From contig NZ_CP011456.1 of the NCBI RefSeq assembly GCF_001277295.1, positions 930,001-994,000 on the forward strand: DNA of 64,000 nt, read 5' to 3'. A program made the translations under genes and the position numbers. This document shows positions 33,914-42,605 of the stretch, piece after piece. Source of the stretch: Anabaena sp. WA102 (GTDB lineage: Bacteria > Cyanobacteriota > Cyanobacteriia > Cyanobacteriales > Nostocaceae). How positions within the stretch are numbered: position 1 is the stretch's first letter; each line of letters starts with the position of its first letter. Under the pieces are notes generated by a model. It was not told where the DNA came from. It worked only from the letters and a program-made list of their open reading frames with translations, and did not search any database.

Positions 33914-33999
33914 TCAGGGTTAATAGAATTAAGATATCAACAGAGGGTGTTTGAAAAGTCATATTGCTGTATAAAATGTTTTACCCCTCCCTAACCCTC

Positions 34000-34140
34000 C
34001 CCTTGCAAATTATCGTGTACACACAAGTTAAATTACCCTCCTTAATCGGGAGGTGGGGGAGAGTAGGGGAGTGGGGGAGGTGGGGGAGGTAGGGGGGAGT
34101 AGGGGAGTGAAGAGTAAAAGAGTAAAAGAGTAAAAGAGTA
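34000..34140. repeat. G-rich minisatellite and AGTAAAAG tandem
   Basis: GGGGGAGAGTAGGGGAGTG-type units at about 34050-34105, then four AGAGTAAA units running up to the next gene's start. Upstream (33975-34005) is CCCCTCCCTAACCCTCCCCT-type repeat, also found near 60240-60310. Confidence 0.85.
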
Positions 34141-34146
34141 AAGGAG

Positions 34147-34467
34147 GTGAGAAAGAAGATGATTGGTAACTCAGAAGAATCAAACTCAATATCAATGGTT
34201 AAATCTCATAGAGATTTGGGAATTTATCAAATTGCTGTTGAAGCAGCAATGAAAATTTTTGGGTTATCAAAAAATTTTCCTGTTGAAGAAAGATATTCTC
34301 TAACAGATCAAATTCGTCGTTCTTCTCGTTCTGTTTGTGCGAATATGGCAGAAGCTTGGCGTAAACGTCGTTATGAGGCTGCTTTTGTTGCTAAATTAAA
34401 TGATTGTGTTCGGGGAGCGTGGCGAAGCCATAACCAAACAAATGCGTCGGGTTGCGCTGTCGCTTAA
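34147..34467 (+). pseudogene. Four-helix-bundle (S23-like) protein, C terminus replaced by repeat
   Basis: The first 85 residues (VKSHRDLGIYQIAVEAAMKI, YSLTDQIRRSSRSVCANMAE, KRRYEAAFVAKLNDC) match the small four-helix-bundle family related to rRNA intervening-sequence proteins. After LNDC the family should continue with its last helix, but here the frame runs into a dispersed repeat (GGGAGCGTGGCGAAGCCATA, CGGGTTGCGCTGTCGCTTAA) and stops. It is probably a truncated, non-functional copy. The start codon is not certain; MVKSHRD is an alternative to the upstream ATG. Confidence 0.7.
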
Positions 34468-34736
34468 CCCGACCTACAAAAAATGGACAAAGTATTGCCT
34501 AAATATACATTTTTGTAGTTTTTAACCTTTTTTTTATTTCTTTGTGAGAAATCCGGGTTAACCTCGTAATATTTTTTAATTTTTAATTTCCTGGAGATAA
34601 ATATCGTGTGTTCAGTTACAGTTATTTTGCCACAAATTAAGCAACAATAAGGATTCTTGAATTCAATTCTGAGTCGGTGATGCTTTTCTTGATAACTGAT
34701 ATGTAGCCCTTTATATAAATTTTATGTTGCGGTTTT
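34468..34736. other. Intergenic region upstream of the RCK channel gene
   Basis: AT-rich and mostly unique. The region contains GCAACAATAAGGATTCTTGA; no strong Shine-Dalgarno precedes the ATG at 34737. No repeat or gene is recognised. Confidence 0.4.
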
Positions 34737-36425
34737 ATGAAACCTCGAATTATTGTTTGTGGCTTAGGACGTACCGGATATAAAATCTTTCGCTTACTCA
34801 GACAACAGGGGGCTTTGGTGGTAGGTATTCATCGCAAACCTGTTTCTGGTGAACCTGCTGCTAATATAATTGTTGGTGAGTTACACGCAGCTTCTACTTT
34901 ACAAGCGGCAGGAATTACAGAAGCACATACTTTGGTAATTGCAACTTCTGATGATGCTTTGAATTTATCAATTATGATGCAAGCACGGGTTCTTAATCCC
35001 CAAATTCGGATTATTAATCGGTTTTATAATACGAATTTAGGTGAACGTCTTGATCAAACTCTGTCGAATCATTTAAGTATGAGTGTTGTGGGTTTGGCAG
35101 CACCTGTATTTACCTTTGCGGCTTTGGGGAATAAGGCTATTGGTCAAATTAAGTTACTTGAGCAAATTTGGCCAATTCAAGAGGAATATATCCACGAAAA
35201 TCATCCCTGGAAAGGCAGAAAAATTAGTGATTTATGGGAAGATCCCACAAGGATGCTGATTTATTATGTGGCTGTGGAAGGAAAGCTAAATTTAGTATCT
35301 GCGGTGCTGTTGGAACAACAATTAAGAGTAGGCGATCGCTTAATTATTGGTACTCAACCTCGCATTCGTCCCCAACGTAAGTCATTAGTCAGAAAATTAG
35401 TTAAAGTTTTTGCCAATATTCGGGAGTTTCAGAAACACGCCCAATCAGTTGTGGGTATGGCAATTGCTTTATTCGTAATTATTTTAATATCCACTTTTAC
35501 CTATTTTGCTAGTAAACATAGTATCTCTTTTATTGATGCTTTATATTTTGCTGTTGGCATGATTACGGGGGCTGGTGGTAATGATAAGGTTGTCGAAAAT
35601 GCACCAGACAGCATTAAGTTATTTACTATTGTGATTATGCTAATTGGGGCTGCGGTAATTGGGATTTGGTACGCGATGCTGACGGATTTTATCCTGGGTA
35701 GTCGCTTAAAACAATTTTTGGATGCGGCAAGAATTCCTCAACATCATCATTATATTGTTTGTGGTTTAAGTGGTATTGGCATTAGAATTGTTCAACAATT
35801 GCACCTGAGTGGACATGAGGTAGTAGTTATTGAAACGGATGCTAATAATAGATATGTGACTACTGCTAGAGGAATGAGTATTCCGGTTATTCTTGCTGAT
35901 GCGAGTTTTCGGGCTACTTTACAAGCAAGTAATATTAACACTGCTACCGCAGTTTTAGCTGTTACTAATAATGATGCGACTAATTTGGAAATTGCCCTCA
36001 AGGCTAAGTCTTTAGCGCCAAAGATTCCTGTAATTGTCAACTATGCTGATCCTGATTTTGCTGGTATAGCACAACAGGTATTTGATTTTGAGGCTGTATT
36101 TAGTCCTGCTGAACTCGCTGCTCCTGCTTTTGCTGCGGCTGCTCTCGGTGGTAGGATTATTGGTAATGGGATTATTGCTGATAATTTATGGGTAGCTTTT
36201 GCAACCACTATTACACCGATACACCCTTTTTGTGATGAGTGGGTGAAGGATGTGGCTAAGTTTGCGGATTTTGTGCCTTTGTATGTGGAAATCAACCATG
36301 AAACTGTACAAGGCTGGGATTTGCTAGAAACAATTCTTGCTCCCGGAGATGTGCTGTATTTAACTATGCCCGCTAATAGGTTAAATCAGTTATGGCGAGA
36401 AGAAGGAAAGGGGATCGGGGTTTAG
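34737..36425 (+). CDS. Potassium-channel-like protein with two RCK/TrkA-N domains
   Basis: 562 residues in the unusual order RCK - channel - RCK. The N-terminal TrkA-N domain has RIIVCGLGRTGYKIFRLL and a TrkA-C-like part (LLEQQLRVGDRLIIGTQ). Two membrane helices (VGMAIALFVIILISTFTYFA and LFTIVIMLIGAAVIGIWYAM) flank a pore loop whose filter reads TGAGGND instead of TVGYGD. The second TrkA-N domain has HYIVCGLSGIGIRIVQQLHL and ends with VLYLTMPANRLNQLW. It is probably an NAD-gated ion channel; the altered filter makes K+ selectivity doubtful. Confidence 0.85.
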   Translation: MKPRIIVCGLGRTGYKIFRLLRQQGALVVGIHRKPVSGEPAANIIVGELHAASTLQAAGITEAHTLVIATSDDALNLSIMMQARVLNPQIRIINRFYNTNLGERLDQTLSNHLSMSVVGLAAPVFTFAALGNKAIGQIKLLEQIWPIQEEYIHENHPWKGRKISDLWEDPTRMLIYYVAVEGKLNLVSAVLLEQQLRVGDRLIIGTQPRIRPQRKSLVRKLVKVFANIREFQKHAQSVVGMAIALFVIILISTFTYFASKHSISFIDALYFAVGMITGAGGNDKVVENAPDSIKLFTIVIMLIGAAVIGIWYAMLTDFILGSRLKQFLDAARIPQHHHYIVCGLSGIGIRIVQQLHLSGHEVVVIETDANNRYVTTARGMSIPVILADASFRATLQASNINTATAVLAVTNNDATNLEIALKAKSLAPKIPVIVNYADPDFAGIAQQVFDFEAVFSPAELAAPAFAAAALGGRIIGNGIIADNLWVAFATTITPIHPFCDEWVKDVAKFADFVPLYVEINHETVQGWDLLETILAPGDVLYLTMPANRLNQLWREEGKGIGV

Positions 36426-36664
36426 TTGATTTTTATTTTATGATAGTTCTTCCTTATCAATGTCAATGATATCAAATTCTCAGCCGGAAGTCAAGACTTG
36501 ATTGAGAGATTTTGGGCAACATGAAAAAATTAGGCAGTTAGGACATCAATTGACGGTTAAACTCTTGCTAATAAAGGGTTTTGCTCCTAACTCTTGACTG
36601 GGCGCAGGACATGGGCGCAGGGACTGGGCGCAGGCCCTGCGCCCCTACTTCCTGATTCTTGCTA

Positions 36665-36841
36665 GGGAACACCAAAAAATAAATTACCCAATTTTGTGGG
36701 ATGGGCATACTATGGCTAACGCCACGCTACGCTATCGACAAGCTCAGCACAAGTCCTGCCCGTCCTTGATAATTCTTGATGATTAAGGGGCAATTCGTCC
36801 TGCACCACAAGAAATTTTTGGGTATTTTTTTAATTGGAAGT
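36665..36841 (+). mobile_element. MITE-like element family 3, copy C, itself interrupted
   Basis: Starts GGGAACACCAAAAAATAAAT and ends TTTTTTAATTGGAAGTCC, flanked by CTA on the left (36662-36664) and GCTA on the right. The copy is about 50 bases longer than the others because a 26-bp dispersed repeat (TATGGCTAACGCCACG..., 36711-36736) and a short linker sit in its central palindrome after GATGGGCATAC. Confidence 0.75.
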
Positions 36842-36950
36842 CCGCTATAACAATTCTCTGGGGTGATTATTAGCGATTAGTACAACTGACTACTGACAAC
36901 TAACTGAAAATGATGGTAAAGAAGGTAGAGGACGATATTTCATGGCTAGG

Positions 36951-37083
36951 CTAGTAGTTCGTCAAATTTATTTTGACGGGTAATGATCGGAAAAAACTTC
37001 TGTTCTTCCCTCCCCTACCCCCCCTGCCTCTCTTCTCCCCCTGCTTGCCTTCACCCGTCATTTTCGGGTTGACAGATTACTAG
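36951..37083 (+). mobile_element. MITE-like element family 2, complete copy (133 bp)
   Basis: Left end CTAGTAGTTCGTCAAATTTA with TTTTGACGGGTA; right end CACCCGTCATTTTCGGGTTG with ACAGATTACTAG. The ends form a terminal inverted repeat of about 32 bp (CTAGTAGTNNGTCAA...TGACGGGT). The centre is pyrimidine-rich (CCTGCCTCTCTTCTCCCCCT). A second complete copy is at 59668-59800. Confidence 0.85.
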
Positions 37084-37195
37084 GCATTAGCTTGGGCTTA
37101 ACCTGATGATATTAAAAGTTTCTAGGGTTAAACCGGAAAATTGTCAGAAGTTCGCTATGGTATTGCAAAGAAACAGGCTATGTGTTGATAATGCC

Positions 37196-37912
37196 ATGAA
37201 CAAAACTGTTGAAGTCCATTCCAGTGTATCGGCACTCGTTCAACGGGCGCTAGAATTGATACTGTCGAAAGCGGAAACTGCTATTGGCGAACGGGGGCAA
37301 TTTACAATTGCTTTGTCAGGGGGTAGTACACCAAAACCTTTGTATGAGGCGATAGCTAATCAAAAGTTGCCCTGGGATAAAATTCATGTATTCTGGGGAG
37401 ATGAGCGTTATGTACCAGCAGATCATCCTGATAGTAATGAACTGATGGCGAGACGTGCATGGTTAGATCAGGTGGCACTTCCCAAGGCGAATATTCATGC
37501 TATCCCTACTTTATCTGCTAACCCAGAGGTAGATGCAGCTAAGTATAACCAGCATCTGCAAACATTTTTTAATTCGGCATCGGGAGAGTTCCCAGCATTG
37601 GATGTAGTTTTACTGGGAATGGGTGATGATGCCCATACTGCATCTTTGTTTCCCTACACGGAAGCTCTCAAGGTGAGCGATCGCCTAGTTACTGTTGGTA
37701 ATAAAGATGATAATCTCCGCATCACTTTTACTTACCCATTTATTAACGCGGCTCGCAGTGTGATTTTTATGGCTGCTGGTGCTAATAAAAGACCGGCTTT
37801 AGCCCAAGTTTTTGCACCGGTAGCGGATGATTTCGCCTATCCATCACGGTTAATTCGTCCCCAAGGAGAACTCTACTGGTTGCTAGACGCAGCGGCTGGT
37901 TTGGAACTCTAG
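37196..37912 (+). CDS. pgl: 6-phosphogluconolactonase
   Basis: 238 residues from ATG 37196 (MNKTVEVHSSVSALVQRALE), the usual length for bacterial Pgl. It hydrolyses 6-phosphogluconolactone in the oxidative pentose phosphate pathway, which supplies NADPH in the dark and in heterocysts. Family motifs are FTIALSGGSTPKPLYEAIAN, DKIHVFWGDERYVPADHPDS, LDVVLLGMGDDAHTASLFP and VIFMAAGANKRPALAQVF. The frame extends 30 residues upstream to 37106, but those residues are unlike the family, so 37196 is preferred. Confidence 0.93.
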   Translation: MNKTVEVHSSVSALVQRALELILSKAETAIGERGQFTIALSGGSTPKPLYEAIANQKLPWDKIHVFWGDERYVPADHPDSNELMARRAWLDQVALPKANIHAIPTLSANPEVDAAKYNQHLQTFFNSASGEFPALDVVLLGMGDDAHTASLFPYTEALKVSDRLVTVGNKDDNLRITFTYPFINAARSVIFMAAGANKRPALAQVFAPVADDFAYPSRLIRPQGELYWLLDAAAGLEL

Positions 37913-38074
37913 CATTGACTATGATTTTTGAGATTTGGTTGATTGAGATGATGAAGAATCATCACCAATGATCAACCTGTTCTCACTGTAAGTAATTTTT
38001 AGCATCACTAGCTAAAGTTACTTATGTGCTTGTCAGTAATATTTTTACAACGACCTTCACTAAGGCTTAAATCC

Positions 38075-39055
38075 ATGATCGTCTGCCCTAATTGCAATCA
38101 TCCTAACCCAGACGGCGCTGTTCAATGTGAAGCTTGCTATACGCCGTTACCAGCTACAGCTAGTTGTCCTAATTGTGGAGCAACTGTACAGTCAGATGCC
38201 GCTTTCTGTGGTCAGTGCGGTTACAATCTCCATTTTGGCGCTACTCTTGCAGTCGCCTCAACTGGTGCTGTTAATCCTGTGCCAGCACCAGTGGTCGCTC
38301 CTGACTTAATGATGCAACTGCTACAGCCTGATGTGTTGGAAGTTGCGCCCCGATCTAATCCGACCGTATCTGCACCTGTAGCACCTGAACCAGAAGTTTA
38401 TATTCCGCCTGTACTGACTCCTACACCTGCACCTATGGCTGTAGTTCAGGAACAAGCTGTTTATGTTCCTTCTGTACCTGCACCTGTAGCACCTGAACCA
38501 GAAGTTTATATTCCGCCTGTATTGACTCCTCCACCTGCACCTGTAGCACCTGAACCGGAAGTTTATATTCCGTCTGTATTGACTCCTGAACCTGTGGCTA
38601 TGGATACAGTACCAGGATCTGAGCCTTATATTCCCCCTGCTTATGTACCCCAGATAGATCCTATATCTATTCCTGAAGTTGCTCCAGTCGCACCATCAGG
38701 AAAGGTGGCAAATACTCAATTACAACAGATAGTAGCGCGATTATTCCATGTTCAAGCTAATCAGGAAATAGAATTACCACAAAATCTCTCGGTTGTGCAT
38801 ATTGGTAAGCCTAATGATCGTGTTCCTCCAGATATAGATGTTTCGGGATTCCCAAATTCGGAGATTGTTTCGCGGATTCATGCAGATATTCGGATTGAGG
38901 GAGATGCTTGTTATATAGAGGATGCAGGTAGTTCTAATGGTACTTACATTAATAACTTACCTCTGTTACCTGGTAACAGACATCGCCTCCGTCCAGGCGA
39001 TCGCATTAGCTTGGGTAAGGGAGATTTAGTTACTTTCTTGTTTCAACTTTCTTAG
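38075..39055 (+). CDS. Zinc-ribbon and FHA-domain protein with Pro-rich repeats
   Basis: 326 residues from ATG 38075 (MIVCPNCNHPNPDGAVQCEA); the frame may start at 38024. The N-terminal 55 residues hold two zinc ribbons (CPNCN...CEACY and CPNCG...CGQCG). Residues about 80-210 are a Pro/Val/Ala linker with three or four copies of APEPEVYIPPVLTP. The C-terminal FHA domain (HIGKPNDRVPPDIDVSGFP, IVSRIHADIRIEGDACYIED, GSSNGTYINNLPL) binds phosphothreonine. The SRIHAD and SSNGT motifs are intact. It probably works in Ser/Thr-kinase signalling; the partner is unknown. Confidence 0.85.
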   Translation: MIVCPNCNHPNPDGAVQCEACYTPLPATASCPNCGATVQSDAAFCGQCGYNLHFGATLAVASTGAVNPVPAPVVAPDLMMQLLQPDVLEVAPRSNPTVSAPVAPEPEVYIPPVLTPTPAPMAVVQEQAVYVPSVPAPVAPEPEVYIPPVLTPPPAPVAPEPEVYIPSVLTPEPVAMDTVPGSEPYIPPAYVPQIDPISIPEVAPVAPSGKVANTQLQQIVARLFHVQANQEIELPQNLSVVHIGKPNDRVPPDIDVSGFPNSEIVSRIHADIRIEGDACYIEDAGSSNGTYINNLPLLPGNRHRLRPGDRISLGKGDLVTFLFQLS

Positions 39056-39199
39056 GAATAGGTAATGGGTAATGGGTAAGGGTAATAAATATTTCCCCAT
39101 GACCCCTGACCTCCTGCCCCCTGCTATGATCACAACAGCTTATTAACTCTTGTTGCTAGTTATCCCATAAACTATATAACTAGCAACTTGGGTAATAAC

Positions 39200-40096
39200 A
39201 TGATTAATGATACAGAATATATCAGGCAAGCTGAAGCTAATCGCGTAGAAATTCTCAGCGAAGCACTACCTTACATTCAACAATTCGCTGGTCGTACCGT
39301 TGTGGTTAAATACGGTGGCGCAGCGATGAAGGATAGCTCCCTTAAGGATAAAGTGATCCGTGATGTGGTGTTTTTATCTTGCGTCGGCTTGCGACCTATT
39401 TTAGTGCATGGTGGTGGACCAGAAATTAATAGTTGGTTAGGTAAATTAGGAATTGAAGCACAGTTTAAAAATGGTTTGCGCGTAACTGATGCACCAACGA
39501 TGGATGTGGTAGAAATGGTGTTGGTTGGGCGGGTGAATAAGGAAATTGTGGCTTTGATTAACCAAGCTGGGGGAATGGCTGTAGGACTTTGCGGTAAGGA
39601 TGGTAACTTAATTACGGCTCGTCCTCAAGGTGATGAAGGGATTGGCTTTGTGGGGGAAGTGAGTAATGTCAATATCAAAATTTTAGAAACACTTGCGAGT
39701 AATGGCTATATTCCGGTGGTTTCCAGCGTGGCGGCGGATGAAACTGGACAGGCTTATAATATTAATGCGGATACGGTAGCGGGGGAAATAGCCGCTGCTT
39801 TGGGGGCGGAAAAGCTAATTTTGCTGACTGATACGAGAGGAATTTTAAGAGATTATAAAGACCCTTCTACCTTAATTCCCAAGGTGGATATTCGGGAGGC
39901 GCGACAATTAATTGCTGATGGTATAGTCAGTGGGGGGATGATTCCGAAAGTGAATTGTTGTGTGCGATCGCTTGCCCAAGGAGTCAAAGCTTCACATATA
40001 ATTGATGGACGCATTCCTCATGCCTTATTGTTAGAAGTATTTACAGATGTGGGGATTGGAACAATGATTCTGGGTTCTCATCAGTCGAGACAATAA
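39200..40096 (+). CDS. argB: Acetylglutamate kinase
   Basis: 298 residues from ATG 39200; a TTG at 39188 gives four more residues. It catalyses the second step of arginine synthesis, phosphorylating N-acetylglutamate, and in cyanobacteria is the target of PII (GlnB). Motifs are VVVKYGGAAMKDSSLKDKVI, LRPILVHGGGPEINSWLGKL, VLVGRVNKEIVALINQAGG, YNINADTVAGEIAAALGAEK and GGMIPKVNCCVRSLAQGVK. The N-terminal helix (EYIRQAEANRVEILSEALPY) is the one seen in arginine-inhibitable hexameric forms. Confidence 0.95.
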   Translation: MINDTEYIRQAEANRVEILSEALPYIQQFAGRTVVVKYGGAAMKDSSLKDKVIRDVVFLSCVGLRPILVHGGGPEINSWLGKLGIEAQFKNGLRVTDAPTMDVVEMVLVGRVNKEIVALINQAGGMAVGLCGKDGNLITARPQGDEGIGFVGEVSNVNIKILETLASNGYIPVVSSVAADETGQAYNINADTVAGEIAAALGAEKLILLTDTRGILRDYKDPSTLIPKVDIREARQLIADGIVSGGMIPKVNCCVRSLAQGVKASHIIDGRIPHALLLEVFTDVGIGTMILGSHQSRQ

Positions 40097-40332
40097 TCGG
40101 AATGGGGGACAAGTAAAACCCATACCCCGCCAGCCAGGGAATCAATTCCCTGTCTAATAGCTTAAGTCATCTAAAGATGACTAAATTTAGCCCCAAAATT
40201 TTAAAATCGTTTAGTAAACTTTCGTTTACTTTGGCTATTAGCCCGGAAATTAAGTTCCGGGCGGGTGTGGAAGCCAACAAATAAGCCATTTCTAGCTTAA
40301 TTTGACAACAATTAACAACTGACTAATGACCA
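40097..40332. other. Intergenic palindromic repeats
   Basis: Contains GCCAGGGAATCAATTCCCTG (perfect inverted repeat GGGAATCAATTCCC) and a long imperfect inverted repeat around AGTAAACTTTCGTTTACTTT and GCCCGGAAATTAAGTTCCGG. No gene is seen. Confidence 0.5.
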
Positions 40333-40854
40333 ATGACTACAGAAAATTTAGAACTCGCTAAATCGTGTTTCCAAATTGGGACAACTGCTTTTGAAAATGG
40401 TCAATATCGAGAATCTGTGGAAAGTTTAGAAAAAGCCAGCACTCTATTAGGAAAAAATACCCGGTTTGCTGGTGAAGTAGAAATTTGGTTGGTGAATGCT
40501 TATGAAGCTGCGGGACGTTCCGAAGAAGCAATAAATCTTTGTCAACAACTCAGCCGTCATCCCCATTATGAAATTCGTCAACAAGCAAAACGCCTAGTTT
40601 ATATTTTAAAAGCACCCAAACTGAACAGACCAAAAGAGTGGATGACAGAAATTCCCGATTTTGGTATAGTTTCTGATAACAAATCCAAAATACTTGTTAC
40701 TTCCCAATCTCAAAAATCTACATCTAAACCAAAACCTGTAGAACGAGAATACATTGACTTGAGTACAGTTAATACTAAAGACAATAATTTTGTTTGGGTA
40801 GGTTTAATTTCTGTAGGTTTGACAATTTTCTATTTAGTTTGGTTAAGTTTTTAG
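40333..40854 (+). CDS. TPR-like tail-anchored protein
   Basis: 173 residues. The N-terminal 95 are helical with TPR-like repeats (AKSCFQIGTTAFENGQYRES, EIWLVNAYEAAGRSEEAINL, RQQAKRLVYILKAPKL). A polar linker (VTSQSQKSTSKPKPVERE) leads to one C-terminal membrane helix (FVWVGLISVGLTIFYLVWLS). It lies 21 bases before the DUF3153 lipoprotein gene, so the two are probably one operon. The function is unknown. Confidence 0.75.
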   Translation: MTTENLELAKSCFQIGTTAFENGQYRESVESLEKASTLLGKNTRFAGEVEIWLVNAYEAAGRSEEAINLCQQLSRHPHYEIRQQAKRLVYILKAPKLNRPKEWMTEIPDFGIVSDNKSKILVTSQSQKSTSKPKPVEREYIDLSTVNTKDNNFVWVGLISVGLTIFYLVWLSF

Positions 40855-40875
40855 CAAATAAGGAGAAATTTAGTC

Positions 40876-41691
40876 ATGAATGTATTAACTTTTATTAAGA
40901 TTATATCACATTCAATGAAATCTGTATTTTTTTCTATTAACAAAATTAGAAAAATTACTAAAATCAAACCAATTGTCTTGATGGTAATCCTTTCTTCATT
41001 ACTATTATCAGGTTGTGTGAAGTATGATTTAGGAGTGAATTTTAATAGCACAAATAATGGTGAATTAGTACAGCATATTCAGTTATCAGAAAAAATTACT
41101 ATTTTTAGTGGTGATTATCTCTCTGAATGGTTAAAAACTTTAGAAAATCGAGCGCGAACATTAGCAGGTTCAACAGAAAGAGTTTCCGCATCAGAAATTA
41201 TTGTCAAAATTCCCTTTACCAGTGCGAAGGAATTACAAGAAAAATTTACTGGCTTTTTCAATACTCGCACATCTGAAGATCGTGATGGTTCGGAACTGGC
41301 AAATATTACCTCTACTTTAGTTGCAGAAGATAGGAATTTTTTCCTATTCTCCAGAAATCATTTAGTTTATGATTTAGATTTACGTTCTTTGGCTATGCTG
41401 ACGACTAAAGGTGATAGTTCTCTTGTCAATCTGGACTTTAGCTTACAAACACCTTGGGGAATCAAGAATATTGAAAATGATGAAAATGCTATCCAACCAG
41501 AAAAGCATGGTAATCAACTAATATGGAAGCTTAAAGCAGGGGATATAAATCATGTAGAGGTAGTATTTTGGTTGCCGAATTTTCTGGGAATTGGGACTTT
41601 GTTGATTATCGGTTTTGTGTGGTTGGGATTATATCTGAGATATACGTTATTACCAAGTCCGGGTATTCAGTTAACAGCGGAAGAATTGTAA
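40876..41691 (+). CDS. DUF3153 lipoprotein
   Basis: 271 residues with a lipoprotein signal: basic N region (KIRKITKIKPI), hydrophobic core VLMVILSSLLLSGCV with lipobox LLSGC. The mature part resembles cyanobacterial DUF3153 proteins (YDLGVNFNSTNNGELVQHIQ, SEIIVKIPFTSAKELQEKF). Near the C terminus is a second membrane helix (GIGTLLIIGFVWLGLYLRYT), so it is anchored at both ends. The first ATG at 40876 gives a long N region; MKSVFFSINKIRK at 40915 is also possible. AGGAG lies 14 bases before 40876. Confidence 0.8.
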   Translation: MNVLTFIKIISHSMKSVFFSINKIRKITKIKPIVLMVILSSLLLSGCVKYDLGVNFNSTNNGELVQHIQLSEKITIFSGDYLSEWLKTLENRARTLAGSTERVSASEIIVKIPFTSAKELQEKFTGFFNTRTSEDRDGSELANITSTLVAEDRNFFLFSRNHLVYDLDLRSLAMLTTKGDSSLVNLDFSLQTPWGIKNIENDENAIQPEKHGNQLIWKLKAGDINHVEVVFWLPNFLGIGTLLIIGFVWLGLYLRYTLLPSPGIQLTAEEL

Positions 41692-41804
41692 AATATCAGA
41701 ATTTAAGAATTTTTAGGATGTGTTTATTTCCTATTATCACTATGAAATAGTAAGCTATCACATCCTAAATTCTCAAAACTAGAAGCAACTCTCAAACATC
41801 TCAA

Positions 41805-42176
41805 TTAGTATGTAAGATAACAATATTCTCTGTTTTTTAAACATTTGAGAATTTCTTGAAAAATTCTTAGTGTTGAAGTTGTCTCTTTATATTCCTGTTT
41901 TGAAGGAGAATCTCCTAATTTTTCTAGCATATTTAAACTTTCCTGAACAATTGATTCTTTTAGGAAATCAATTAATCTTTGTCTATTAGTTATTGTTCCT
42001 TTTTCTAGATCAATTGCTTCAATTTTACTCTTTTCTTCATCAATTACTATTTCTAATTCACGAACTTTACCAATTTCTGCAAAGTCTGATTTAATCAATG
42101 TTTCATAAAATTTATTAGAAAATTCTATGGTAGCCGGTGATACACCATTTTTTCCGTAAAACGTAATATCTAACAT
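41805..42176 (-). CDS. Unknown protein, last gene of the AAA+ operon
   Basis: A 123-residue protein (MLDITFYGKNGVSPATIEFS and onwards) with no family I recognise. It is charged and mostly helical in the second half (RLIDFLKESIVQESLNMLEK, EYKETTSTLRIFQEILKCL). Its start overlaps the stop region of the gene before it, and the whole four-gene set is AT-rich compared with the flanks. A role with the AAA+ ATPase is inferred from the tight overlaps only. Confidence 0.6.
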   Translation of the reverse strand: MLDITFYGKNGVSPATIEFSNKFYETLIKSDFAEIGKVRELEIVIDEEKSKIEAIDLEKGTITNRQRLIDFLKESIVQESLNMLEKLGDSPSKQEYKETTSTLRIFQEILKCLKNREYCYLTY

Positions 42177-42388
42177 TATTCTACCTCCTGTGCCTCAGAT
42201 TCTAAAAATTGTCTTTCTTCGATATATTCAGCCCAAGCTATATCAGCTTGATCAAATGCTACCTTTGCTTGTTTGGTAATATGTCCAGTGGTTAAAACTG
42301 CAATTATATCACCCTTAGTTATGATTTTTTTAGCTAATGTAGAATCAATTATTTTTCTACTTTTTACTTCTATGTAAGGCATAATCAA
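42176..42388 (-). CDS. Unknown 68-70-residue protein with an IEVKSRK motif
   Basis: The frame starts at TTG 42388; ATG at 42382 (MPYIEVKSRKIID) is more likely. The E-x-K in YIEVKSRK followed by AKVAFDQADIAWAEYIEE recalls the second half of a PD-(D/E)XK nuclease core, and the preceding 71-residue protein carries GDDPDGDILLLN, which could supply the Asp. Two half-cores in adjacent genes would be a split nuclease. This is speculative. It overlaps the downstream gene and lies one base from the upstream gene. Confidence 0.55.
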   Translation of the reverse strand: MIMPYIEVKSRKIIDSTLAKKIITKGDIIAVLTTGHITKQAKVAFDQADIAWAEYIEERQFLESEAQEVE

Positions 42389-42389
42389 A

Positions 42390-42605
42390 TTATGAATTGT
42401 AGTCTTTTTGAATTTGACGAACTATTTCCTTGACTCTGGGAACATCTTCTGAATTAAGTAATAGTATATCGCCATCAGGATCATCACCAGTAGTTCGTTG
42501 ACATTCAATTCCTTCTTTCTGAAGTTTATTGATTAACCATCCAATTAAATTTTTATGAATTATTAATCTTTCTATCTTTTTATCTTCATCAGTTTTATCA
42601 GACAT
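42390..42605 (-). CDS. Unknown 71-residue protein of the AAA+ operon
   Basis: A highly charged protein: MSDKTDEDKKIERLIIHKNL, then WLINKLQKEGIECQRTTGDD and a short C-terminal helix (VPRVKEIVRQIQKDYNS). The stretch TTGDDPDGDILLLN looks like a beta-strand with metal-binding acidic residues. It starts at ATG 42605, sharing a base with the stop of the AAA+ gene, so translation is coupled. Confidence 0.6.
   Translation of the reverse strand: MSDKTDEDKKIERLIIHKNLIGWLINKLQKEGIECQRTTGDDPDGDILLLNSEDVPRVKEIVRQIQKDYNS

Larger units (their letters stand above)
36426..37195. other. Repeat-filled intergenic region
   Basis: About 770 bases without a gene: GGGCGCAGGCCCTGCGCCC units at about 36600-36645, a family 3 element at 36665-36841 that carries an extra insertion, a complete family 2 element at 36951-37083, and a short unique leader to pgl. 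A frame extension of pgl from 37106 is discussed under that gene. Confidence 0.8.
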
